Positions 35,597 to 48,280 of a stretch of DNA of 64,000 nucleotides are shown here, one piece after another. The notes under the pieces are model-generated. The model was not told the DNA's origin. It searched no databases and saw only the letters and a list, made by a program, of their open reading frames with translations. The DNA lies in the NCBI GenBank assembly GCA_029379385.1, contig CM055613.1:25021652-25085651 (forward strand), in the 5' to 3' direction. Source of the DNA: Quillaja saponaria. Lineage: Eukaryota > Streptophyta > Magnoliopsida > Fabales > Quillajaceae. The position numbers were made by a program, and so were the translations under genes. Numbering within the stretch: position 1 is the stretch's first letter; each line of letters begins with the position of its first letter.

Positions 35597-38500
35597 AGAC
35601 ACCAGAGCTAATATACAGATTAAAGTTTTCTGTGCTTATGGGATGCCAACAGAAATTGTAGTGTCACATGCCTGTCAGTATAAAAACTAACTTAAAACAA
35701 TGATCCCAGAATTAAACAAAAATAATGATTCTATAAATTACTACCCAGAAACAAATGAATTTTCTAGAGACACACAAGTATATAAGGAATCAAGTAACAA
35801 GAGGGGAAAAAAAAAAGTACAGTGTATATTGACACTGCAGAATAGCGGTAGGCAGTCCAACACAATTTATCTTTATTTCTCTGCATAAACCTTAAAAAAA
35901 CACTTCACCTTTCACTGCAATTAGATATATAAAGTTACCTTTGTCTTTGCTGCTAGACGATATATGTCAGGAACATCAGACTGTTTGTGGTGTTTAGGGT
36001 ATGCAACTTGCCCATAAAGATCATACTTGTCAACAAGCTTAAGTACTGAGAGAAGAACAGAAGCGTTTGTGCCTGACATTTCATCAATTCCATCTCGGTT
36101 ACCCATAATTAGTGTCTGCAAAGAAGGGAGAAATATAAGATAAGATGAACACGAAAATTGAGCTGATTAGCTGATCAGCAAATCAAGTAGAAATGATCAT
36201 CAAAATGAAAGTAATTGGATGACTCATTTATACAAGGTTAGCAAGCTCTCGAAGGGGACGACATTCTCCAAATGCCTTCACCAAAGTTGTGATGTTCTTT
36301 TTGGGATCTGGTCTAGCAAGGGCAAGTATCATAGGTTTGCGAGGGTTGATAAAGAAGCGCATTATCTGCAAAACACAAAGTTTAGATCATCATCAATATG
36401 ACATTTTCTTAAAATACACTAACAGAATACTCTGGCCATGGCCATATCCTACAACTGAAGAATCAATGAACTAATTATCTGTCCACAACATATTGCAATA
36501 AATGCACATAATAAAATTTGCACCTCAGACGAAATAGGTGGATCTGGAGGAGTAGGGCGGTCTTCGTTCCCTTCTGTTTCACCTTCGAAGTCACCATCTA
36601 GTGGAACGATATGATGGAACTCCATGCCAGGAGGAATTACCTGCAGATTGCCAAAAACTCGTACTTGTATATAACATTCTACAATTGCAAGAAAATGATA
36701 TTAAATAAACCCCCACAGAACATGTTCAAGGGAGGACTCAATTTAAGAAGTACTTTGCAAAACAAGCTTTGTGTCTTTGGTATCCCAGATCAATTTAGCC
36801 AGAAAGAACAGAAAGCCATTGACCATGTCAAATTTGGTTCTCATAGAGCAAAATTAAAGCAATACATTTATTTACAGAGGAGAAAATGATAATATTTCAT
36901 ATTTTACTGAAGTTACAACTTACAACCAAAGACAAACAATAAAGAATTTACTGTGAACCTTGGACTGCACACACAATACAGAAAGGACACCATACTTAGG
37001 TGCAAGTTAGATGGAAATGTTAATGTAAAACACATTTGTAACATCTTTGTTGAGGTTATTTGTCTTGAATCAGACTACGGACCTAAAACATTCCAACATG
37101 GTCACCAATTTCCGTGATCTGAGTTAAGAGAAGTGAACATGGATACACATTAATATAATAGAGAAGAACAAGAGCAAAAACCAAGTTCTCATAAAACCAC
37201 ACAAGTCAATAAACTTGACATCTAACCCTACCAATGCTCTGATTTTATCATAAAGAAAAAATGAGGCTTTTACAAGAATAAAAAAAAGATTCTCCAATAC
37301 TTACCGCTGTCCGGGGCATGGACCTTCCATAACAACTCACATTACGCTTCATCCTCGCTCGTATTTTACGCTCCAATATGGGATCGAAGCCATCGTACAA
37401 GCGCCATTGCTCTTCTATTTCCTGTCTAGTACTTGTAATGACTATCTCAGAGGCATCAATGGACAACTCCTCAGCTTCTATCCGACGCATTATCTTGTAA
37501 GTAGTGTTTATTTCATCCCTGGATACTCGACCTTGTTTTAATAGTTGTTCCAACTTGTCTCGACCTAGTGAGTGGCCAGTAAAAAGCATTGGTACATTTA
37601 AAGCACCAGACAGAAGAGCAGCAGAGTCACCCGCATCTGCATAATGTCCATGGATAGCAACAGGCCAGACAGGACGCCCACAACCAATTTGCTCCCCCAG
37701 AGCTTTAGACATCTGTATAATGTGGTTCAGTGCACCATCAACAAATTCAGGGATATGAGGCCACAGAAATTCTTTCGGAATATATTTATCTCTTGGACCA
37801 AATGGTACACGGATGATATAAGCACCACTGCTCTCTCCCAGATCATCTAGGAAACCATCTGCATTTCCTGGAGTCAGCATCTCTGTAGGTTCACCGTAAC
37901 TCCAATCTACATCTGGTGATGATACTTGTCTTGTCAGCAGATCAACGCGATAAACTCCTGGCATCGCTCCCAAGGCCCTTGCAAGTTCCACAACATACTT
38001 AACCTGAGAGAGGGAGAGAGGGAGAGAGGGAGAGAGGGAGAGAGGGAGAGAGGGAGAGAGGGAGAGAGGGAGAGAGGGAGAGAGGGAGAGAGGGAGAGAG
38101 GGAGAGAGAGATTTCAGTTAGCCACATGACCAGCTGTCAAAACCATGTCTTTAAGGAATGGAATAATTAGAAAACAGATAGTGAAATGAGAGCTGACCAG
38201 CTGTCAAAACCATGTCTTTAAGGAATGGAATAATTAGAAAACAGATAGTGAAATGAGACAATATCACATGAAATGAAAATTTTCCAAAACCAAATTCTAC
38301 CTGCCCACCAGTATCGGAATCACGTCCCAGCTCCATATTCTCACCCCTGATTAGACCATGAAGGCTGCATAGAATGTTTGCTATTAAAATATAATCAAAC
38401 CATTTGCACATTTAAAGTATTAATGTGTTTATTGTTCATATATCCATTAAGCAGGGATCAGATTGATGTTCGGAAAAAACAGTTTTGTCCATCCATCAGA

Positions 38501-39907
38501 TATTAAAAGCATGGAAATATAGAAATGTCAACCAATTGACATGTAATGAAAACAGTATCAATAACTAAATTGATCTATCATTAACATCATGATCCCGTCA
38601 AAAAGCTAAACCATTAAAATTTAGTTCATGCCTTATTAGTACAATATAGAGCTTCTTCCCCTTCTGACTACTAGCCCATGTCTCCATAGCATCGGCAGAA
38701 CTGATTCTGGGTAATCTTCCACGAGTGCTATCACCATGAGCTGAAACGTCACTCACCATGTCTCCCTTTTCTCCTTCTGATAAGTCCTCAGACATATCTG
38801 CAGTTGCTTCTCTGCGGCCTTTTTCGCGTTCAAGACGACGTTTGGCCATCCTTTGGGCAGCCTCACCCTCAAGCTACATAACAATGAAAAAAGAAACATT
38901 GATTTATGATTCATGATTCATGATTCATGATAGAAAATCTATGACTACTCCATCTCAAAGGGACACGCAGACACACACTCTTCATTGGTATTACCAAAAT
39001 AATTCACATTTAAATTTCCAACACAAATTGGGGAAAAAAAGAGATATTTTGTTACAGTTTTATCAATATCTAACTTGTCTATATGAGCTAAATTTTATGA
39101 AGAAGAAACGGAATTCCAGTCCCAAAACCATGGCTCCATTGGAGTTTCAAATAATTCCATCTTGTAGTTAAACATCAATGTCCTGAAATTATCTGCAGTA
39201 GTATAATCACACAAGTGTTTTCCTTCCCGAGCATCAACATCTCCAAATTCCAAATTCCAAATTCAAATAGATCATTATCGACCCAGATCACTTCAAATAA
39301 GGAAGAACTCATAATAAGTCTTTCCAAGAAGAAGGAAAAAAAAAAATGACAGAAAACAAAGTTCACAATGGTTCATCAACACTTTGATACCCACTTCTTC
39401 ACAACTTCAGTAACACATTAGCCCCACACCAATCTAAGATCTCGAATACAAGAAGCAGATTCAAATTCATATACAATAAATTATAAAGAATTGAAATGTA
39501 AAAATCAATAAATAGAAAATCTCTAACCTGCTTCTTCTGTCGAGCCAAGTTCCAAATCCTCCAACACATATTCTCCAACCTGGTATTCCTCTCCTGAGGA
39601 CTCCTCGTCGCCGAAGCCTACCACAGTAAAATCACAAACCATTCAAATCATCGAAAAAGATACTGAATTGAAGTAGAAAAACAAGTCTAAGAACACAAAA
39701 CAGATGTGGTAGTGCAATTACCCGAACCCAAGAACGGTGGAGATCGGTCTCATCGTATCCGGTGATAACCTCTTCAACAAAGTAACGGGTGGGACTGAAC
39801 CTCCCTCTCTCTCTCAGAAGCAAAGAGGACTTTTTTGCGTCCTCTAGACCTGGACCCACATCCAATATCGCCTCCAAGTAGCTGTTTATCCAATCATTCC
39901 CTGCCAT
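33038..39907 (-). CDS. SPS: Sucrose-phosphate synthase, A family
   Basis: Cytosolic enzyme joining UDP-glucose and fructose-6-phosphate to sucrose-6-phosphate, the controlled step of sucrose synthesis. Thirteen inferred exons: 39907-39722, 39617-39528, 38873-38632, 38364-38301, 38003-37305, 36640-36524, 36365-36234, 36115-35939, 35500-35447, 35364-35302, 35219-34275, 34040-33913, 33317-33038. These give 1058 residues, standard for SPS A. Intact landmarks: start [20 protein letters not shown]; the light-regulated phosphoserine site RLPRISSAD (Ser150, equivalent to spinach Ser158); [22 protein letters not shown]. The GT4 E-x7-E motif [10 protein letters not shown] has Glu579 and Glu587. The SPP-like C-terminal domain includes [10 protein letters not shown] and [14 protein letters not shown]. 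Intron 3 must start with GC, since exon 3 ends ATAAG and exon 4 supplies C CTT CAT to give the invariant ISLHGL. Intron 4 ends in an 8-bp minisatellite. No frame breaks. Confidence 0.97.
35546..35594. repeat. GA microsatellite in SPS intron 8
   Basis: About 20 GA units; on the coding strand this is (TC)n ending about 45 bases before the exon 9 acceptor. Part of the intron's pyrimidine-rich end. Confidence 0.95.
38006..38110. repeat. Minisatellite (GAGAGAGG)n abutting the SPS intron 4 acceptor
   Basis: About 13 near-perfect copies of an 8-base unit. Read in the gene's direction this is (CCTCTCTC)n, running straight into the CAG acceptor of exon 5 at 38003. It is therefore the polypyrimidine tract of the intron. 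Confidence 0.95.
38128..38258. repeat. Perfect tandem duplication, period 67, in SPS intron 4
   Basis: The 64 bases at 38128-38191 recur without change at 38195-38258 (unit begins GACCAGCTGTCAAAACCATG). The lack of any difference means it is recent or an assembly artefact. It lies immediately upstream, in the gene's direction, of the minisatellite. Confidence 0.97.
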
Positions 39908-40092
39908 TTCCTTCCTCTTCTTCCTCCTCTGCAACTATTTCACAATCACAGAGAGAAGAAGAAATTTATTGGGGGATTTTGTTTTGGTTAATATTCTTAG
40001 GCTATGATTGCGGACAGCAAATTAAGACAAAGATTCATCAAAAAAAAAAAAAAACAAATCTATGGAAATGAAGAGTGATAGAAAGGCTGCTG

Positions 40093-40100
40093 CTATATAT
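40093..40100 (-). promoter_or_regulatory. Probable TATA box of the SPS gene
   Basis: On the minus strand ATATATAG in context CCCATATATAGCAGC, about 190 bases upstream of the ATG at 39907. This predicts a leader of about 160 bases. Motif and position only. Confidence 0.5.
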
Positions 40101-40110
40101 GGGCTTGTCT

Positions 40111-42879
40111 GCCTTAATATAGTTGTGAAAAAATTGCATTTATTTTTTTTGTGAAGGGTGTGCATTACAGCGTAAGGTAGTGAACTCATTCTGACTCATA
40201 CTCTCAGAGTCAAGACTCAAAGATTGTAGTAGACACACGCGCAGTGCTGCTTTGAGAATTTTATTTATTTTTATTTTTTAGAAACAAAATAGAGTAAATG
40301 GCACTTACAATTAATTTGGCTTATTTATTATTTAAGTATCGGTTCGATTTTTTAAGAATTTTCTCAATTAATTTATTATTTCAAAATTTAAAATTTTTTA
40401 ATGCAATTTCATTATTCCAATTATATGTTTTAAATAACAAAATAACTATACTTAATAGTAACGTGCTTAAATTATTTTCTATGTGTTATAAAATTATTTT
40501 GATCATTTTATCATTTATTATATAAAATTATTTTATTTATACATAACATGAGAACAAGGAAATATAATTTGATTAAGAAATTTTGAATTTTAAATGATGA
40601 AATTGATAGTAAATATTTTTTAAAAACAAAATAAAAATTGAGACAATTTTAAAGGATTAAAATAATAGTTAAACTTATAAAATAAATGGATCCAGAAATT
40701 AAATAATAGACACTTAAAATTTTGTTTTGTTCCCTAATATAATATGACATATGATGGCAAACAATTTTCACTGTCAGAGATTTTCACCAGTGATGTATGT
40801 TTGGGAATTAAAAGCATAGGAGATTTGATGTTTGAGGAATTAGAAGCATATGTGATTAGAAAATAAATGTGAACATTTTATTTTTGGTTCAAATTACAAA
40901 ATAATTTTTGTATAAACATAAGAATTTGTATAATCTCAGTGTCATGATGTGAGAGAAAATGAAAGCACATTGAGCATAGATTCCAAGGTTAAAAAATTGT
41001 ATTTAGGAAGGTAAATGATTCCTTTATATCATTTTCAGGGTCAAGTTTTTTTAATTTGTGAGTCGTTACATTTAAAAGAATATATATATATATATATATA
41101 TAAAAGAGTTTCCTACAAAAGAAAATCCATGCATTTAATTGACTTTCTTTTGGATGTAACATTAGTTTCCTCTATTTTAGTTTTCTTTAATCTCTATTGA
41201 TTTATAATCATAATATAACTATTTTTCAACACTAATCACATCCTTTTTATTCATGAAAATATAAAAATTGAAAAGTAAGAGTATGCATACTTTGGAGTTA
41301 TAATTTAAGCAGTAAAAAGAAATAAATTTCCTTGATATAATGATATCAACTCGCATCACTAATCTCATGTTGGTATTAGTTTTCTCTCTTATCGTCTGCC
41401 TTTATTTTGGTGGTAACCACTATATCTAGTTTTTTCTTCTTATTTCTTTTTATTTTTTGAATAAAGTAATCTCATATTTGCATTGTTCATATGATAGATA
41501 CTGAGTTTTTTTTTTTTCATTTATTTATAATATTTTGAATAAGATCTTTTGATTTTCCCTCGTTGAGTCTTATGATTCTCCTTAGTTAAAAGTTTTTGTA
41601 TTTTCAATTCGTTTTACCTTTGTTCTTATGGGAGATTCTGTTCCAGACTTCCAGTGTTTCCTTTGAAAATAGATGCTTTTGGATTGCTACTCTACCAGTG
41701 ATGGAAATCTCATCATTGATTTTGTATGGCAATGCACATGTCATATTTAGCAATAAAGCGAAAATTTGCATTCTACTTGATAAGAAAAGAATTATAGTTC
41801 ATATAATTATAATATTAGTTCTAAAATTGTTTCGATCTGTTTGTTCTATATCAATTTCAATGTTTATGTTAATTCAAAACTTTAATCTATTTCTCAAAAA
41901 AAAAGAAAAAACTCGCGTTAATGAGCCAACATCTCAATTTTTATTTTTATTAAAAAAAAAAAGAATTTCAAAGAAGAAAAAAAAGTTTAATTTAGAAAAA
42001 ATATATATTCTTTTATGTTACTCGCACATTCTCTCTTTTTTTCTTTTTCTATCAGAACTCTTAATATCTACTTTTGTATTAACTCACTGCATCTAAATTC
42101 ACTTAACAAAAAATCACATATGTTGACATGAATAGCAGTTATTGACATAGACATCCTATGTGTCATAATTAAATGTGAGGAGGAAGAATAAGATGATGAG
42201 AGAGGGTGAGGAAGCCAGTGGTGTTTGGGGTTTTAATTTTCTTTTACAATGAGATATAAATTGTCTACGTCAATAATGATAATTCTACTTCAAAAAATAA
42301 AATCAATGTTAAGTATATTAATAGGTTCATGCACAAAAACAATGCGAGACTAAATCCACATATTGTTGGAATATTTAGGTCAATAAATATTAGTCATGTT
42401 AGTATTTGTTATTTTTCAAAAATAAATAAAATATAAAGTTTAATTTTTGAATTGACTCAATTGAAAATTAAAAAAAAATCTAAATGTAATATCTTGAAAT
42501 ATAAGAACAATTATGCATTTTACCTATAAAATTTCGAAAACAAAGATACCTTAAATAAATAAAAGTAACAGGTGGCTCACCAAAACAAAAGGTGGCAAAC
42601 ACTTGAGGGGAGTACGTTGCTCATTGTACATTTTAGCGAGTGTGGGACCTATTATAGTTTTTTTTTTTTTTTTTTTTTTAATTTTAAAAAATAATCTATT
42701 AAAGTTAGTTATCATTATTTTAGATTTAATAATTAGAGAGGGGATTCGGGAATATATTCCCAGAAAATGCTTTGGTAGGCTCAAGTATCTATCCATTTGA
42801 CACGTACACTCCTATATTTTTTGTCCTTTTGTGTTGAAAGGCTGTGCTTTTTAAGCCTTATTTATATGAAGATGACCGT
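40111..42879. other. Gene-free AT-rich DNA upstream of SPS
   Basis: No coding region recognised. It holds a (TA)n run at 41082-41102, a T run of about 20 at 42659-42679, and several short open frames made of low-complexity A/T codons. A plus-strand 166-codon frame at 41596-42096 is hydrophobic and Lys-rich at random and is not credible as a gene. Confidence 0.5.
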
Positions 42880-43749
42880 TAATTAATTTTTGTATCGACT
42901 TAGATATTAACTCTATTTTTTAAGCTAGATGTATCTGGACCATAACAAATTTGTTTGTAAAGATTTTAAAATTTATAATTTTTTTTTTTAATAATTTGTG
43001 TGAATATAATTGTATGAATCTAATATATAAGGTACTCTAAGTAAATTATTATAAAAAAATTATACTACGAATTCTTTATTTATTTTAAATTTCAATAATA
43101 GAGTTAAATGATCAAATTATACTATAATTTATCAGTGTTGTTTTTTCTCTTTATTTTATTGCTGTTTTTGGACTTAATTTTTTAGCATTCAATACATTTT
43201 TTTTTTTTTTGGATTTAACTTATCAAATAATGAGCTTGTTAAAAAGATTATTGATCATATATTTTCTAAATCCTATCCACCTTAGTCTTTTTATTTACTA
43301 GTGGCATGCACACACATACGTGTGTGTTATATATATTATAACTTAGTTTAATTTGATAAAGAAATATTTATATATTAAAAAAGTTGGAGAGGGTAGAAGA
43401 GTGAGAAGATGGGAGAGAGTAGGAGAGTAGGAGAGTAGGAGGTTATTTTTTAGTAGTTATTAAGTGAATTTATTTGTTAAATAATTTAAACATGTGTATA
43501 TTATATAGTAGAAGACCATAAGACTCTTATAACTTTTTATAATATTATTAACTTTCGTGATACACGCGTTATACGTGAATCGTGTTTATGATATATAAGT
43601 ATATATTCATCAATAATCGGTATACACATCAAGAAATTATAGTTAATAAGAAATAATACTTCATGTTAATTACATCAACAACTAGATAAAGCCAATAAAA
43701 AAATTAATTCATACTATAAACATATATAATTTTTTCTTAAATTTTTAAA

Positions 43750-44940
43750 ATGAAAAAATAATTAACACAACAATATTATATTTATAAAACCTATACTCTT
43801 AATATATATAATTTTTTTTTAAAAATTTTATGAAGATAATTTCTAATATTATAATTTTTTGTTACTTATTAAATAAAAAAGTTGAGAAATTCATTTTTAA
43901 TTATTATTGATATATTGACAAATTATAAATTTATTAATATTGAAAAAAATTAGATCAATACTCATAAAAAAAATTATAATTCTATTAATATTAAAATGAA
44001 AAAAAATAAATAGTCTATTTGAAGTAAAATCAATTAAAATGTATTTATGTGATAGTAAAACTCATACAGGGTATTTAAAAAAAAAAAAAATTTCTTTCCC
44101 TAAAACACTTTTATATTCATAAACAAATTATATTTATACTTTTTTAATTCTTAAGATTGAAAGAAGAATTAAAAATTAAAACAACAATATTATAATCATA
44201 GAAACTATACTCATAGTAATTTTTTAATTCATAGTACTTTTTTATAAATAAAAAAAAATTCATAAATTTGAGAAAAACTAAAAGACATATACTTATTAGA
44301 AATTTATTAAAAAAAATTGAGGAATTAAATCTTAAATACTATTGACATATAATTATTAAAAAAATTAATTTTTAAAAATTAAAAATTAAAAATTAAAAAT
44401 TAAAAATTAAAAATTAAAAATTAAAAATTAAAAATTAAAATTAAAAATTAAAAATTAAAAATTAAAAATTAAAATTAAAAATTAAAAATTAAAAATTAAA
44501 AATTAAAAATTAAAAATTAAAACAACAACATTATAATCATTAAAACTATACTCTTAATATTTCTTTTAACTCATAGTAATTTTTTAAAATTTTAATTCTT
44601 AAATTTGGGATGAAAAATAAATAATGATTATTAGGAACTTATTAAACAAAAAAATTGAAAAATTCAATCTTAATTACTATTGACAAATAATTATTGAAAA
44701 AATTATAAATTTATTAATATTGAAAACAATTAGTAAAAAAGAAATCAATAATCCTAAAACAATTACAATTCTAGTGATATTAAAATGAAGAATAATTAGA
44801 AAAAGAAAGTAAACAAAAAAATATAGTTTATTTATAGTAAAATAACAACTAAAAATAAATATGTAATATTAAAAATTCATAAGGGTATTTAAGGAAATCA
44901 AAAGATTCTTTCATTAAGCTACTTTTATATATAGTATAAA
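43750..44940. repeat. Three degenerate tandem copies of a roughly 400-base AT-rich unit
   Basis: Units start near 43755, 44170 and 44510. Shared text includes CAACAATATTATA then AAACTATACTC, and ATTGACA-AATTAT...TTATTAATATTGAAAA. The middle unit is cut short by the (TTAAAAA)n minisatellite. Confidence 0.65.
44356..44521. repeat. Minisatellite (TTAAAAA)n
   Basis: About 165 bases of a 7-base unit TTAAAAA with occasional 6-base variants. Pure A/T. Located inside the second copy of the 400-base tandem unit. Confidence 0.95.
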
Positions 44941-45079
44941 TATAAATAGATTGATTTAAAAATTACATATTTTCATTAATTGGTTTAGCTTTCATAACAA
45001 CTTTTGAGCTTAATCTTTTACCCAAAACTATATGGTAATAGATATTTTAATTTGTGAGGTATACCTAAAGTGTTTTTGG

Positions 45080-45619
45080 TAGGGGTGTACAACAGTCAGA
45101 ATGGGCCTGGTGGAGGTAAAATGTCACATAACCTAACCAATTCGAGTGACTCAAAATCTCATCCCACTTTGAAAGTCAGGTAGCCGGGTGATCAAAATTT
45201 TTACCTGGTATAAAAGTTGGATAAGTTGGGTGGGTTGAAATTTTTATTTAATTTTTTTTAAGTTATGATTTTTTAAACTAAATTAACATAAATTAAAAAT
45301 GTGTCATATTACAAAAAAAAATTAAAAGATAAAATAATCATGTACATTTAATAATAATATAAAATCCAATATTTACATACTAAAATTATAAATTTAAACT
45401 TAATATTTACATATATAAATAATTTAATAAATATTAAAATATAATGTCAGATGGATTAGGTTCACCCACTTTTAAAAAATCTTAACCCCGTCACTCAACC
45501 CAACTCGGAATAAAAAATAAAAAGTCACCCAATCATAAAATCGATTCTTGTTGGGTTGTTTAGGTTCGGATGGATTAGGTCATGTTTGGCGAGTTGTCAG
45601 TTTTTTTTGCACATTCCTA
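45080..45619. mobile_element. Second hAT-type MITE, with a natural empty site nearby
   Basis: A 540-bp insertion with ends TAGGGGTGTAC (left) and TAGGAATGTGC (right, reversed). It is flanked by a perfect 8-bp duplication GTTTTTGG at 45072-45079 and 45620-45627. The related region near 53013-53035 has the same flanks joined without the insert. Its left end shares TAGGGGTGT with the MITE at 1112-1675, so both may belong to one family. Confidence 0.85.
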
Positions 45620-46130
45620 GTTTTTGGGCTTTTAGAGTCCTAAAAGGTAAAGTTATAATATAAACTTTTTCAAATAAAAAATAAGGAAACTCAAATGAAT
45701 TTAATAATTTTTTATTTAAATACACTCATAATATTTGTTACATGCCAACATATACCTTTATTCTAATTTATATATAAAATAAAAATCTCTCAAATCAACA
45801 AAAAAATAATAAATGTTCCCGTTATTTAAAAAATTAAATAAAGCACATATTTTCATTATTTAGAATTAAAAGTAATTATATAAAACTATTTTCGAAACTT
45901 GTTGCAAAAATGTTTCAAAACAAACCACGCTTTAGTAATTCTAATACTCAATATCTCTTTTAAAAACAACAATTAAACGAATTTTTATATCTTATAGCGC
46001 TTTTACTAATATTAACTCATTCAAAAGTTTTTTAACTTTTTATACAATTTTTTAAAACAACTCTATTTGAAAAGTATTTTTACTTGCAGCGCTGTTACAA
46101 ACAATTTAACCAAACAAGCCATTAGCCTAT

Positions 46131-46629
46131 ATGGAGAGAATAAATAAATACTAAACTGACACATCATCATACTATTCTCCTAATTTATAAAATTTATTCA
46201 TTTTATTTCTAATAATTGATTATTATTTTTTTAATTGTAGAAACCCTACATATTCTATTTTGATTGAATAATTATAGAAAATGATACTTTAATTAATTAA
46301 TTTATTTAGGATTTTAATAATGGATCTAAAATAAATCATATCATAACATTTTATAAGAATTACTTTTTTTCTTTAAAGATGCTTTTGACTTGAAAAAGAA
46401 AAAAAAAAGCAGGTTTATGTGCAAAAGTATAAATAGCTAGTTATTTAAATTATTAAGCTTAGTAAGGTTCTTTTTTTTCTTTTTCTTATTTTAATTAAAA
46501 TTTAACGCATGTCTATATATTTTATGAGTTAAAGTAAGAAATAATTAGCTAATTACTACAAAAATAAAAATTAGTAGAACATAACTAGTTTAATTTTATC
46601 CCAAAATAAAATTTACTTAAAAGTAATAA
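46131..46629. other. AT-rich DNA, partial third copy of repeat text
   Basis: The stretch near 46240-46370 (TATTTTGATTGAATAATTATAGAAAATGATAC) matches the flanks on either side of the copia insertion at 47907-52620 and so shows that insertion's empty site. No gene. Confidence 0.5.
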
Positions 46630-47721
46630 CACTACAAGAAAAGACATTGAGCATGTTTAGTATACAGATTGCAACGTTTAATTTTTGATTGAGGAGTCCA
46701 ATTTGTGAATTGAGAGCTTTTAGTTTCCAAAAGATTGTGATTGAATAAATCACAATTGGTCCAAATTGGATAAATTTCTCAATTGACAAAATAACTATAG
46801 AAGAGCTTTGGCTTTTCAAATTGTATGTAACATTAGAACTATCTAATTTATCATTTATCCTTTTATATATTAACAATTTTCTCTAACTCAATTCTCTTTC
46901 AACAATTTCTTCATTGCCTGCCATCACTTTGCTTCCACCATGTTCCTGGTAAAGTCTCTTTATTATTCTTGGAGTTCTATAATGAATTTTTTTTTTTTTT
47001 TTGTATCTAAGTATTGTTCTACACACTTAGAAAACAATTATACAAGAATACCACACCCATTGAGCTCAACCTTAACTAGATTTATAAGGCATCTAACCAT
47101 GTCTACATGGGAGATTCTACGTAGACATGGTTGGATAAAAATAATATTATAGTAACTTATGCAATATGTAAACCAAATATCATTGTTATGCATGTTCTTT
47201 ATAATTATTACATATCTAAACTGATTTTTATAATTTGCATACTAAATGCATATTTGATTTATTTGTAATATGCATACCAAAAGTATATTTAGCTTATGAC
47301 CAACTTGAATTTTGCAATATGACTTATTACTAATATAATATTTACAATCTGTATATTAAACAGGCATCTGTAATGGTAAAAATGCTATCGCGGATAGGCT
47401 ATCGATGAAAATGACTATCAGCAACAACAATTCTAGCATCAACAATAGCAATAATACTATCGCAGATGTGGACAATTTTTATTTTTTATTTTTTTATTAA
47501 CTTAAGGATTCATTCTCCTTTTAAGGTAGATGTATCCGAACCATGTAAGTATGGCAATAAGCTGAGCTATTCGTTTTCTAAATGAGTCGATATTGAGTTT
47601 TACTTTAGTTCATTTAGTAAAACAAGGCTAGCTCCATCTTTCCAAAACTAGGCTAGTAAGCTCGTGAGCTGGCACGTTTAATAATTTTTAAATACTTTTA
47701 TTTTTTATTTTACATATAAAT

Positions 47722-47757
<36 letters not shown>

Positions 47758-47906
47758 AAAAATTACTAAATGTTGCAATTGTGTTTGATAGTAAGATAAT
47801 TAAATAGTTATTTAAATAGTTCTTTTTTATTATTATTTGATTTTAAATCTTTTTTTTTTTGTGTTGTAAGAATCCAAGATATATTGTATTTTGATTAGAT
47901 TATTAT

Positions 47907-48110
47907 TGTTAGAGTGTAAATATAGACAGTTTAATTAATGGGTCAAATTTCCTTATTCATAGTTTTCTTATTTATGTGTAGTTGACTTACTTGTACTCCA
48001 CACAAACTTGTATTCCACACAATCTGGTAGTATAAATGTATTATCTTGATATGAGAACTACTCATCCAATTCATCAAAACACTTTGGGTATCTCTCTTTT
48101 AGGTTTTACA
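47907..48110 (+). repeat. 5' LTR of the second copia element
   Basis: 204 bases starting TGTTAGAGTG and ending GGTTTTACA. It differs from the 3' LTR at roughly a dozen positions and carries an extra CACACAA-containing segment of about 15 bases, so the insertion is old. Confidence 0.92.
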
Positions 48111-48122
48111 TGGTATCAGAGC
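48111..48122 (+). other. Primer binding site, tRNA-Met type
   Basis: TGGTATCAGAGC, the standard plant copia primer site, immediately after the 5' LTR. Confidence 0.95.
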
Positions 48123-48280
48123 TGAAGGGAAAAAAAATCTTAATTTTTATTTTCTGTTGTGTTTCTTTCCAGCGTGTCTCTCTATTACTGCGTTTCAATT
48201 CAGTAGTACGATTATTGTTCATCTGGGGGTACTGTTCATCACACTGCTCATTGGTACTCTTCATCACACTGCTCATCGCT

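Larger units (their letters stand above)
42880..46130. repeat. Diverged copy of a repeat body also present at 47500-53130
   Basis: Ordered matches to the later region include AGATGTATC(T/C)GGACC-like text (42928 and 47527), GATTTAACTTATCAAATAA then GAGCTTGT (43213 and 52794), and TTTAGAGTCCTAAAAGGTAAA (45631 and 53025). Order and orientation are kept, so the two are old copies of one element or one segmental duplication. Different younger insertions sit in each copy. Confidence 0.7.

Noticed and set aside
37926..38129. Plus-strand frame with an Arg/Glu/Gly repeat protein
   Set aside because: It is a translation of the (GAGAGAGG)n minisatellite in an SPS intron.
41596..42096. 166-codon plus-strand frame upstream of SPS
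   Set aside because: A/T-driven composition (runs of Lys and hydrophobics), no domain, no promoter context.
44356..44521. Regularly spaced short repeats resembling a CRISPR or telomere array
   Set aside because: Units are 7 bases with no spacers and no G, in a plant nuclear context; a simple minisatellite.
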